Source: Priapulus caudatus
Lineage: Eukaryota > Priapulida > Priapulimorpha > Priapulimorphida > Priapulidae
Direction of reading: 5' to 3'
Length of the DNA: 23,517 nt
Assembly: GCF_000485595.1 (NCBI RefSeq)
Contig: NW_014577061.1
Location: 93,791-117,307, forward strand
A model generated the notes under the pieces. It was not told where the DNA came from. It made no database searches and saw only the letters and a program-made list of their open reading frames with translations. The translations under genes were made by a program, and so were the position numbers. Positions 10,586 through 19,672 of this stretch are shown here, piece by piece (the stretch's first letter is position 1; every line of letters starts with the position of its first letter).

Positions 10586-12454
10586 ATGGTTCGAAAGTAC
10601 AAACGTAAGACTGACCGACAAAGTTGGTTGGAGAAATCTATGGGACAGGCAATTGAAGATGTGGTATATGGTGTAATGGGATACAGGAAAGCCTCAGCCC
10701 AGTACAATGTGCCACAGACTACACTTGAAAGACGGGTTATGAAATACCGTGAAGACCCAGATGTAGCCACAGCTACCCAAAAATGTCTGGGTAAATACAA
10801 ACCAATCTTCACCACAGAACAAGAGGATGAGCTGGTTCAGTACCTCAAGCTGTGGAGGCAAAACTATTTGGATTTAGCACCAAAGAATTACGAATGCTGG
10901 CATTTTAACTAGCTGAACGAAACAAGATACCACATCCATTTAACAGAAAAGATGAGATGGCTGGGGTAGATTGCCTAGAAGGCTTCATATAAAGAGACAT
11001 GCAGACCTATCACTGTGTAAACCAGAACCGACTTCAGCTGCCCGAGCGATGGGCTTCAACACAGTTGCAGTCTCTAAGTTTTTTGACTTGCTAGACCGAC
11101 TTGTTGATAAATACAAACTGACACCAAATCAGATTTTTAACTGTGACGAAACAGGGGTAAGAACTGTGTCGAAAAGTCACCAGAAACTCATTGCATTGAA
11201 GGGACGCCGCCAAGTGGGAACGCTTACGTCTGCAGAGAGGGGCCAACTGGTTACAATAGAGATTTGTTTTTGTGCAGATGGTTTATATATGCCACCGATG
11301 CTAATCGTCCATCGGAAGCGTATGATGCCAGAGCTGTTGGATGGGGCTCCACCAGGTGCATGGGCCGAATGTCATCCGAGTGGGTGGATGCAGTCAGATA
11401 TCTTCATGGCATGGTTCAAGCGATTCATTACATTTTCCTGTGCAAGCAAAGAGTCACCAGTGTTATTACTTCTGGATGAACATGCTACACACACCAAAAA
11501 CATTGACCTAATTGACCTTGCTCGTGAAAATGGTGTAATTTTGCTGTGCTTTCCACCACACTGCACACATCGTATGCAGCCACTAGACGTAAGTTTCGTG
11601 AAACCTCCCAGTACATATATATATACAGTAGTGATGAGATAAAATCTTGGCTTTGCACACATTCAGGGCGTGTTGTTACACAATACCAGATTGCAAGCTT
11701 GTTTGGTAAAGCGTTTATACAAGCAGCAAATGCATATGGGTTTCGCAAAACTGGAATCTGGCCAAGTCAACGTAATGTCTTCAAAGAAGTGGATTTTTTG
11801 GCAGCTGAAACAACAGATATCGAGATTCCTGTCATACAACCAGAGCACCAGGATGACCCTTAATTTCAAGCAGGGGCAGATGATGTTCCTGAAATGCAAC
11901 CAGATGACCTTCCTAAAGTGCAGCCACAGCCATTGTTTTCGACTCCAGATAAAATACCTGAACCCCAACCCGGTTGTTCATCATGGGCTGATATCTCGGT
12001 AATTTCACCTGACACCCAACTCAGCAGCAGTCAGACAAACAAGCATAAATCTATGTATAATAACACATCTGTGGAGGCAATTGTTCCAGTACCAAAGGTG
12101 ACTGCCAAGAAACCTAGAGTGAGTAACGTTAGACGTGGAAAAACTGTTGTTCTTACAGAGTCGCCATACAAACAAGAGCTTCATCAACAACAGCTGACAA
12201 AGGAAACCATAAGGAGTCTGAGCTTAGAGGGGAAGGATGCTCCACAGAAGAAACATGTCAGAAAAAGGGCTAAACCAAAAACATCGGATAAAGCTTTGAA
12301 AAAATCCTACAAAGACGATGAAGATGACATGTTTTATCATATAACCCCCATTTTGCCCCGAGTATGGGGCAAAATGGGGACATCCTGTAATTTTGTTTAT
12401 TGTAAATTTTTAAGTAACAAGTTGGAAGAAATCCCAAACAATTTTAATTTGTAA
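10586..12454 (+). pseudogene. Pogo/Tigger-type transposase, inactivated by frameshifts and stops
   Basis: Would cut and paste the element by binding its ends and cleaving with a DDD catalytic triad. Residues about 20-53 from the ATG at 10586 form a pipsqueak-type helix-turn-helix (KASAQYNVPQTTLERRV), followed by a linker and then HPFN, TSAARAMGFN and a DDE_1 domain. Catalytic Asp candidates are in NCDETG (codon 11145), LLLDEH (11475) and QPLDVS (11586), with 36 residues between the last two. The conserved DGH is DEH here. After GRVVTQYQIASLFGKAF and GFRKTGIWP comes a low-complexity basic tail containing RGKTVVLTESPYK. Breaks: one base lost in an A-run near 10884, TAA at 10906-10908, an extra AT near 10987-10990, a second dinucleotide gain in the ATATAT tract near 11620, and TAA at 11861-11863. 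Reading continues to the TAA at 12452-12454. Some breaks could be assembly errors. Confidence 0.93.
12346..12379. repeat. Subterminal hairpin, right, 14-bp arms
   Basis: CCCCATTTTGCCCC (12346-12359) pairs perfectly with GGGGCAAAATGGGG (12366-12379) across six bases. It is the same 14-mer as in the left hairpin and lies about 184 bp from the right end. In this copy it is read through as the last part of the transposase frame (ILPRVWGKMG), so the original stop codon may have been upstream. Confidence 0.93.
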
Positions 12455-12479
12455 AAGGTTATTATTAGTTTATATTTTT

Positions 12480-12485
12480 AATAAA
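12480..12485 (+). terminator. AATAAA polyadenylation signal of the transposase gene
   Basis: A canonical AATAAA lies 26 bp after the last in-frame stop and 56 bp before the right terminal repeat, where the transcript would be expected to end. Confidence 0.6.
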
Positions 12486-12540
12486 GTTCCAAGTTTGTAA
12501 GAACTCACCTCTTCGTGTAATGACCCTCTAAAATTAGCGT

Positions 12541-12563
12541 CCTCGTTTTGCCCCATGTTCCCC
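12541..12563 (-). repeat. Right terminal inverted repeat
   Basis: Reverse complement of the left end with one difference (C instead of T at position 14 from the outside). It is followed by TA. Confidence 0.93.
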
Positions 12564-12605
12564 TACTTAATTCTCCCGCTTTCATCGCCTACGGAATTAC
12601 AGGCT
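12564..12605. repeat. Minisatellite with 66-68-bp unit, right remnant
   Basis: TACTTAATTC followed by a CTTTCATCGCC, ACGGAATTAC block completes the unit broken at 10126. Joining the two sides gives a unit of about 68 bp, the same as its neighbours. Homology fades after about 12605. Confidence 0.82.
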
Positions 12606-13465
12606 CACCGCACCTCTTCAACCGTGCAGCGTATTATTAACACATCTCGGATGTAAGCAGCTAGGTCTAGCAGCTAATAAACGCATGGCGGGCCCCCAAA
12701 TCAGGAATCGACAGCGCGGGCCAAATAATATCCAGAGAGACCGGGTACAAAATGGCGTTGCGCAAAAGAGGCGGTGTTCCCGACCGATCGAGATCGGATA
12801 AGCCGCGCACTTCTGCGGGAGCTAGGCGCACGCGACCGCGGGGGTGTTCTGCGTAGCATCTCGAGCTGCCCGCTATACGGCGGCTTCAAAACACCTCTCG
12901 CTCTCATTAAGGCACTTGGCACCTCGATCGCATACATCACATTGTTTTGAATCACGATGATTTTCGCATGTGCGTATATATTGCGCTATTGCCTCGTCGA
13001 TATCGTTTTCACGATGCATCTAAAATCGCTGTGAATATAATGAAGGCGAACGTGCGATATTTGATTGCAGTTGGCTGTGAGCTGTGACGTCACGTCGGCG
13101 ACAAATCACAATCGCAGACGCGAATTGCAGACGCGCGATTTTCTGTCGACCGAGCGCCACCTGACGGACAGTCAACCGAAAATCGTCCGTGTACTAGCTA
13201 GGTTATGAGAAAATATATATGCCCCCACCCCTACAGTTAGGCTGCCATCAACGGAGTCTTCAGCCTCGGTCTTCCTCTCGATCTTTTCGCCGGCTTGGTT
13301 CCTTCGAGACACATTCTTTCCAAGCCATTCACCAGCTAGATGATGCCAAAATTTCTAAATAATAACCATATAAAAAATATAATATATATATATATATAAT
13401 AAATAAAATAATGATATAGCCAAAAATTCTAATTGTGGTTTACGTATCGTTCTCAGTCGGTATCA
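12606..13465. other. Unique sequence, no gene seen
   Basis: Relatively GC-rich from 12680 to 13160, then AT-rich with a TA run around 13376-13400. A full CRE-type octamer TGACGTCA sits at 13085-13092 and GCAGACGCG is repeated at 13114 and 13127. CGATTTTC and GAAAATCG form 8-bp inverted arms around 13137 and 13178. No coding sequence is supported. Confidence 0.5.
13369..13416. repeat. AT-rich low-complexity tract
   Basis: AT/TA dinucleotides grading into AAATAAAATAA. Confidence 0.8.
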
Positions 13466-13682
13466 GTTCAAGTCTCACTGCCATATAGAACAGTACAGAT
13501 TTACATGATTTATATATATGAGATAAAAAAATGTAGCATATCGTATCAGCAGTTTATTTTGTTATTTTATTATTTTTGTTCATGTCTCACTGGCATATAG
13601 AACAGTACATATTTACAGGATTCATAGATATGAGATAAAAGATTTAGCAAATGATTTCAGTAGGTTTTTTTCAATTAATTTA
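13466..13682 (-). pseudogene. 112-bp tandem duplication carrying a reverse-transcriptase motif relic
   Basis: GTTCAAGTCTCACTGCCATA at 13466 and GTTCATGTCTCACTGGCATA at 13578 start two diverged copies. Each continues through CATATAGAACAGTACA and a TATGAGATAAAA block. On the minus strand each copy encodes YxSCKxVLFY, then, after an extra AT, GSET (ASET in the second copy), then TGA. This corresponds to the YESC...SVLLYGSETW block found in non-LTR reverse transcriptases, with the Trp codon changed to a stop. Both copies share the AT gain and the stop, so the duplication happened after decay. Little other homology is visible, so the assignment rests on a short motif. Confidence 0.45.
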
Positions 13683-14645
13683 TCAAATTTTTATCGGTTA
13701 GTGGTGTTCTGTCAAGCTTCTTTGCAAGTGATCTTCTTTGACACTCTTGGTGATTTCTTTGCTTCATCTGCAATCTCAAGACGGAGTACGGCCCAAGGAG
13801 ATAAATTAGTGTCAAAACAAATTCATTCAATATCAGCTTGCAGTTTGGAATTAAGTTATATTTTACGAAATCTATATACGTATGGATTTTACCTCTTTGA
13901 TGGTTATAAACCTTGTTTATCACTTTCCTATTGCAGTGAATTCAATATTTATACTCTCCGCATTTTATCATCAGTTATCGTTAGTTACGTGTGTTGTTAG
14001 TTATTTGACATTTGTAAAGGCGTGAAGATGAAATAGATTTAGTTACAGGACACCTTTATGTACTTTATCTTGCTATGAATATTGACGCCTGATAGAGATC
14101 CAGATACTACGTACGATTTCGTCGCTAAAATTTCTTTTTCGCGCCAAGGTGCTAAATATTATTCTGGCGATATGGCTCATGGGACCAATAGGCATGTATA
14201 TATGCAGATTGTTAGTTTGATAACAACGGAGGACCAATGCGCCATAGTTTTAAATATTTTATGTCGTATGTTTTTCTTCTTTACTTTAACACACGCTGAG
14301 GATTATCTCTTCTCTTACTTTTCGTAGCCGTTAAATTCAGCAGTTCAGAGGATTGTACCTAACGTAACACTCTCTAGCAGCATTGAATCTGGCAATCGAC
14401 GCTCGATCTCCAAGACAAGTTAGGTAAGCTGATTAAACACCAACGCATCTGCGTGTACGCAGGCGAAACGCGTCGGCAATGAACCTGGCAATGGCAATGG
14501 CTGTGTTGGCCCTGGAGAGTGGTCGAGTGAGTTAGTGTACTCCCCATCATCGAGTAAGAACGCTCAGTGCGTTGTTGCTTGATTAGACAGCAAGTCGGAT
14601 CACCTATAGCAGTTCCTAGAAGTCGCTCGTGTTTTACAACCGAAA
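13683..14645. other. Unique sequence, no gene secured
   Basis: Open frames occur at 13701-14000 and 14082-14327 on the plus strand and 13675-13923 on the minus strand. None has a recognisable domain, and the two around 13.7-14.0 kb overlap on opposite strands. Confidence 0.5.
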
Positions 14646-14810
14646 ATGGCGTCCAGGAAGCATTTGGTCTGTCTTGGATATTGGAAAAAATCGCTCGACG
14701 AGGCCAAAAAACGATTAGTGCTGTTAGATGACTATGAAATGGGTGAGCTCGATGTATAGAATTTTGTAACGCACGCGAGTGACGAAGACGAGACGCTCTA
14801 CGAAGGATGA
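14646..14810 (+). other. Small open frame with one internal stop, unrecognised
   Basis: Starting at ATG 14646, a frame reads MASRKHLVCLGYWKKSLDE and so on for 37 codons to a TAG at 14757-14759. It then continues in the same frame as NFVTHASDEDETLYEG to a TGA at 14808. The peptide is charged: basic early, acidic late. The start context (AAAATGG) is good and the upstream 200 bp is not repetitive. I know no family match. It may be the first exon or a relic of a gene, or chance. Confidence 0.15.
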
Positions 14811-15320
14811 ACCGTAGATTACATTACCATGTACGCGCAATCAGCTTTCATGCATGCATTGTTAATGAGTAACAGAGATCAAAAATGTTTAACGTAAATT
14901 GGTAGCGAAATTTGCCTCTAGTATAGTCATTAATCAGTCCATCACACGGCGATTGTCTCGTCGGACTGATTATCTCTCTACATATATATACCTCTTGCAT
15001 ATTCGCTAATGGGGATGTTATGTTCGTTCCTGTTGCTCGGTAATTTAAGCCGGTTTATGGTCGATATGCCCTCCTTGGGAATTTGAAGCCGTCGGGCAAC
15101 ACGAGGAAAACATGGCCTGACAAGTTATTTTCTTTGACGGAAAATGGCAACAACAGTGAAGCATAATATTACTAATTAGCATTATTCATCACCTACGTAC
15201 GTATATATAGCTGCAAACGCCCACACCTACTTACATGTCTAACTCGACTAACATTGATTATGTATACAGCACGTCAACGCATTCTTAGGTCCCCGCTTAT
15301 AGTACTTGTATCTGGCCTGG
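14811..15320. other. Unique sequence, no gene seen
   Basis: The one structure noted is a 10-bp inverted repeat, TAATCAGTCC at 14931-14940 and its complement at 14963-14972, with 22 bases between. Confidence 0.5.
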
Positions 15321-15410
15321 TACGTGCGTGCGTGCGTGTGTGCGTGAGTGCGTGTGTGCGTGCACGCGTCTGTGCGTTCGTGCGCCTGTCTATGTGTGCG
15401 TGCGTTCGTG
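15321..15410. repeat. Imperfect TGCG/TG low-complexity tract
   Basis: Degenerate GTGC tetranucleotides with interruptions. Stop-poor frames rich in Cys, Val and Arg across it are artefacts. Confidence 0.88.
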
Positions 15411-15931
15411 CTATGCGTGGAAGTGGGTATTTATGGCTCATAATGTTATTTTCAGGCGTTTTGATTGTTTATGTTCATTATTATGTTGTAATGCGTTGCG
15501 AGTTATTTGCAACGGACCCTGGAAAATAGTTATTTACAACGTTTTCTCGAGCCATTCATTTCCCCCAACTTCCTACTGCACGCCATTACTAACATCCGGA
15601 GCAGCAAGATTGCTCAATTTTAGCGCATCAGTAACAAGATGATGGATATCTATAGTTATCGTCTATCTACGATGTTTATAGGATGTGTTAGTCTGCTTAG
15701 ATGTACTTTATCGAACGCTGTACGTCCGCGAAAGTTTGATCCCCCCTCCGGAAGCTGCATGCCTAGATCGCTGCCCAATGGTTATCTAACTCCCTCGTCA
15801 ATCCTTTCTTGAACATCTCTTTAGCTTGGTTCGCCTCCGTCGATACCTCTCTGTGTCTCATGGCCATACGGCGTGCCCTTGTCTTTTTCAACCTTTTATC
15901 AACCCTATCTTAGCACACTATATAGTCCTAA
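15411..15931. other. Unique sequence, no gene seen
   Basis: No repeat, conserved protein or RNA gene is recognisable between the TGCG tract and the CT tract. Confidence 0.45.
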
Positions 15932-15963
15932 TTTTCTCTCTCCTCTCTCTCTCTCTCTCTCTG

Positions 15964-16004
<41 letters not shown>

Positions 16005-16250
16005 CTTTTTCTCTCTGCATTTCTCTATCTACTTTTCTCTCTCTCCCTCTCTCTCTCTGCCTTTCTTTCTCTCTCTCTCTCTCTCTCTGCCTTTCTTTCT
16101 TTCTTTCTCTCTCTCTCTCTGCCTTTCTTTCTTTCTCTCTCTCTCTCTCTTTCTCTCTGCATTTCTTTCTCTCCCTCTCTCTCTCTCTCTTTCTCTCTCT
16201 CCTCCCTCCCTCTCCCTCTCTCTGTCTTTCTCTCGCGCTCTCCCCCCCCC
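15932..16250 (+). repeat. Polypyrimidine tract with recurring CTGCCTTTCTTT units
   Basis: About 320 bp of almost pure C/T on the plus strand. CT dinucleotides are interrupted at roughly regular intervals by CTGCCTTTCTTTCT or CTGCATTTCT, which suggests a decayed higher-order unit of about 35 bp. It ends in a C-run (16242-16250). Open frames through it (poly Ser-Leu on plus, poly Arg-Glu on minus) are composition artefacts. Confidence 0.93.
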
Positions 16251-16632
16251 AACACACACTATCGCTCGTTTCAAGGGTCCATAATAGAAAATTATTTCAA
16301 AAAAATTATTCGTTTATTCGCCTTTTCGATCGCTGACCCTGCGCATTCTATCTTACTTAAGAATCCATTCGGTGCGATCAGCAACTGCACGCACGCAATC
16401 CGGCACATGTGACTTCTTTTAATGACGTCGTAATCGTGGAATTTCGGTACGTGATCGGGTCGATTCGCCATCCCGGCGTTCTACGACGGGACACATAAAG
16501 GCACGCTCGTTTTAACGGGGTGTTGGAGGCAGCTTCGATAACATGACTTGACCAGACACGACTTATAAATTACGTAAAGAGATACCTGCACATATTCTTT
16601 CGGCGCACGGCTTTAGACATGTACGTAGGCAT
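16251..16632. other. Unique sequence, no gene seen
   Basis: Spacer between two CT tracts with no recognisable feature. Confidence 0.45.
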
Positions 16633-16697
16633 TCTCTCTCTCTCTCTCTCGCTCTCTCTTTCTCTCTCTCTCCATCTCTCTCTCTCTTTCTCGCTCC

Positions 16698-16772
<75 letters not shown>

Positions 16773-16778
16773 TCTCTC
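16633..16778 (+). repeat. (CT)n tract
   Basis: A long CT dinucleotide run with a few substitutions. The longest pure part lies at about 16700-16759. Confidence 0.95.
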
Positions 16779-17905
16779 GAGTAACATATTCCGCGTTGCA
16801 CGTAGCTTGGTTCGACCAAGTTAGTCTCGTAGTTCTGGTTAACCGCTCGCAATTTGTTTACTGCAGCTAATTTCACTGTTCATGCATATGCCATGTTGAC
16901 CGTAGCGGCGGCGATATATTCGTTGAAAAGTCGTAACGTTGCATATCAGAGTCACGCGGGTATCATATGTATAGTAAGGCGGCGTATGTGTATGAAGTGT
17001 CATAGCTCTAGAACCATAGCCCTTCGCTCTGCCACAGGGGACTTCGAGCTGCCGACCCGCTCATCAGATTATGTTTGTTCACAGAGAGAGATATATAATC
17101 TATATATAGGTCTAAAGGGACTCCAATTATTCTTAAGCCCACTGCGCGCACCGCCCTGCCTTTGCTTACACACGACGTGTACCGCAACGCGGTAATTGCA
17201 AGACCGAGCCGAGCAGGAATCGCGTTAATTGCGGGCTGCGGTATCTCTGCCTAATCATTACATGACTTTTAGGCGGGCAAGTGGCGAGTTCTAATGGGTT
17301 CAGACACGAGCTAATGTGTTTGCTCTGCAATCAGATTCGGATTGTGAGGTCATACGTGGGGGCATTGCGATCTAATGACTATACTTACGTTTACACCCTT
17401 GCGAGATATGTGACGCTAATCTGCTTATACCATAATGCGAGTATTCGTTATGAAGATTTGTTCGCGTTGTATTTGAGAATTTTTGCACTAGAGGTACTGC
17501 TCAGTTAGTATTGAGATGATTATACCAAGGCACTGTAGCCGCTATAGGTATACCGTTATGCGGTGTAGCACGAAAACCGCTTCTTGTACTCAGTTTTCTC
17601 TTTTTTTTATACTTATCGCTTCTGTCGTATCCCACACCTTTTTTCATCAACCCTTATTTGGTCGTATACCGGGCATTGTCGTTAAAGACAACAGTGGGTA
17701 GACACATTATAAAGAACATAATAGCATAGTACATTTACCTTCGCCTGAACACTGACCTATATATATATAGATATATCACTGTACATGCGACATATTCCCT
17801 CCGTAGCCTAGGTAATCACAGTGGATCCCGCGCTATCCGGCGGTAAACACTCAAGCCGTATATTCTTCCGAGTCTCGTTCGAAATCCGTGACATTCATCG
17901 CGATG
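16779..17905. other. Unique sequence, no gene seen
   Basis: Open frames at 16854-17195 and 17281-17508 show no motifs and no splice or promoter context that would support coding. A TA-rich patch lies near 17757-17776. Confidence 0.5.
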
Positions 17906-17980
17906 AACTAAAGGATGCGTCACTGCTGCCGTCAGCAGTGAACTATAGAATGCGTCACTGCTGCCGTCAGCAGTGACGCA
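17906..17980. repeat. Duplicated hairpin: two 35-bp copies, 13-bp arms
   Basis: Two adjacent 35-bp copies (17906-17940, 17941-17975) differ at a few positions near their starts. Each contains CACTGCTG-CCGT-CAGCAGTG. In the second copy the stem extends to 13 bp: TGCGTCACTGCTG (17951-17963) pairs with 17968-17980 across a CCGT loop. Confidence 0.9.
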
Positions 17981-19110
17981 GGTTGCGAGCGACGACACGT
18001 CGATGCGAATGGCAGACGAGCTCCCGCTGATGGTTCAGCGGGGACGAAGGCGCGTCTGTGATATATGACCACTGCTGCATGTGGTTCATCATTCCATCGT
18101 TTACGCGAATTGCATAGCCGCAACCATCGCTGGTTGGTTCATCAGGGCTGATTCCCAGCCGGAAAGTCGCTAATTTGCACGGAATTTGCCGCACTATTTG
18201 ACAGACTGAACTCTCGCCGCGTATAATTCAGCTTCATTGAGTGTAGTTCCTGGTGTAATGACAGGATGCCTAGTGGTGGTGTGCCAGTAATGAAGTGGTT
18301 ACGTGATACGTGATCAGTCGATAGCACAGCGCTGTAGGTTCCTCATACAGTACTGCGTGCATGAATCATCGGTTAGCGTTTGTGTATTCGACGTCACAGA
18401 AAACTACACGGCATTCAATAATTCAACGCTTTAAAATCGCACGCTTTGTCGGCCATATGCATTTGTCGCGTACTAGTATTTATTTATTCATTCATTCATT
18501 TATGAAAATATTTATTGAATTTCTCGTCGTCAATGTGTGGGAAATAAAGGCAAAATGCATTGTAACGTTTTGTAAAATAAGATAAAAATGACATCGGGCA
18601 TGGTAATAAAATAAAATCTATTGATAAGAAACCTTGGAAATGATGTACCATTGGAGCGCAGCATAACGTATAATAATTTCAGATAATAATCCAATTTTAT
18701 TTTGTCTATATCTGTTCCTTTTGCGTATTTCGTTTCAACTTTGCGCAACGACGTTCCAATTAGTACTCAGGAGATATATCGTAACACAGAATCTATAAAG
18801 CTGGTGTAAAATAAGCTCCCCTTGCAATTATGGTTCATAATTGAGTAACACAATATATCAATGCTTCTCCTCCGTAGAGCGGTGCCTTTAGAACGACAGT
18901 CGAATGTAATAGTATAACGAACCGCGCTGCCAAATACATTATTCACGGTGAAACGCATAGATATTGCTTAATGGTGTCGACACATGGGTGCATTCACTAT
19001 GTATGCGTAGGTGCTAGCAGTGGCTTTTTAGTCAGCGCGTTTGAAGCAATGCGTGTAATATTAGTACGTCACTCAGGAAGGTGTGACCTTGTAGTTGCTA
19101 GAGCTGTCGG
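17981..19110. other. Unique sequence, no gene seen
   Basis: GGTTCAKC recurs three times around 18032, 18081 and 18136. A short TATT/ATTC run lies at 18479-18503. Minus-strand open frames near 17932-18327 have no recognisable domains. Confidence 0.45.
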
Positions 19111-19129
19111 TGACGTCATCCGATGACGT
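19111..19129. promoter_or_regulatory. Double CRE-like palindrome
   Basis: TGACGTCA (19111-19118) is followed by TGACGT in the same region. Together they form the 17-bp palindrome ACGTCATCCGATGACGT at 19113-19129 (8-bp arms around one base). TGACGTCA is the consensus for CREB/ATF bZIP dimers. No coding sequence is established nearby, so function is unproven. Confidence 0.35.
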
Positions 19130-19524
19130 AGGTTTGTTCACTGATACTGTTTAGCCAATTACTATACCCGTGAAGAGATCAAGCGTTCGCGCCCACATAA
19201 AAGCGAATCAGTGCTTTTCCCTTTCTACAAAGCAGAACGTGCGAACTGTTAAATCACACAACATGATGGATCAGGTGGGCAGCCGAGACGTGAGTGAGAG
19301 TTTGACAGGTTGTATTTTCACGGATGCAACGCGGAAGATTATAGCCTGGACGCATTTGTGATTAGGAAAAAATATTTAACGTTCTAATATGTTGGGATAG
19401 AAAAAATGTGTTAAATGGCAGTATGTTTAATAATGCTTTTGGCGTCAACCTCTGCAGTTATATAAAATGTAGTTCTGAAAGCAAATACTATTTAAGCTTG
19501 GAATATTGTCTACTGTAGGCATTC

Positions 19525-19527
<3 letters not shown>
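19130..19527. other. Unique sequence, no gene seen
   Basis: A short open frame at 19170-19361 on the plus strand lies just after the CRE-like palindrome. It shows no domain, so I do not call it. Confidence 0.4.
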
Positions 19528-19570
<43 letters not shown>

Positions 19571-19580
19571 TATACATATA
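19528..19580. repeat. (TA)n microsatellite
   Basis: A pure TA run of about 36 bp, then TA with two C interruptions. Confidence 0.96.
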
Positions 19581-19655
19581 ATTGTAAAAAAATAGAATAG
19601 TAACTATTTTTTTTTTTGCGAGGTTTCGAGAACATGTGTCTCTTCCTCGGGCTAC

Positions 19656-19672
19656 ACAACAACAACAACAAC
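19656..19672. repeat. Short (ACA)n microsatellite
   Basis: Five to six ACA/CAA triplets. Confidence 0.9.

Larger units (their letters stand above)
10127..12563 (+). mobile_element. Pogo/Tigger-like DNA transposon, full length, 2437 bp
   Basis: Both ends are present. The left end (10127-10149) and the reverse complement of the right end (12541-12563) agree at 22 of 23 positions, starting GGGGAACATGGGG, differing T/C at position 14, then AAAACGAGG. TA flanks each end. Inside lie a likely 5' intron, one transposase gene on the plus strand, a polyA signal (12480-12485) and two long hairpins built from GGGGCAAAATGGGG. The element interrupts a unit of the 68-bp minisatellite: GTTG-TA on the left continues as TA-CTTAATTC on the right, as in neighbouring units. 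The transposase is broken, so this copy cannot move by itself, but its ends look intact enough to be used by a related enzyme if one exists in the genome. Confidence 0.95.

Noticed and set aside
11589-11668. Intron with GTAAGT donor and TTCAG acceptor inside the transposase
   Set aside because: The interval encodes conserved family sequence (VSF...DEIKSW) and splicing would leave the downstream GRVVTQYQ in the wrong frame. A dinucleotide frameshift explains it better.
13675-14000. Opposing open frames of 82 and 99 codons
   Set aside because: They overlap on opposite strands with no recognisable domain. The area may be older transposon debris but nothing confirms it.
15826-16876. Ser/Leu-rich and Arg/Glu-rich open frames
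   Set aside because: They are translations of CT/GA simple repeats on both strands and all frames.
16854-17195. 113-codon plus-strand open frame
   Set aside because: It has no motif, no promoter or splice evidence, and its length is within chance expectation for this much sequence.
17850-17895. tRNA-like T-loop GTTCGAAATC
   Set aside because: No matching anticodon arm, D arm or acceptor stem can be formed around it.
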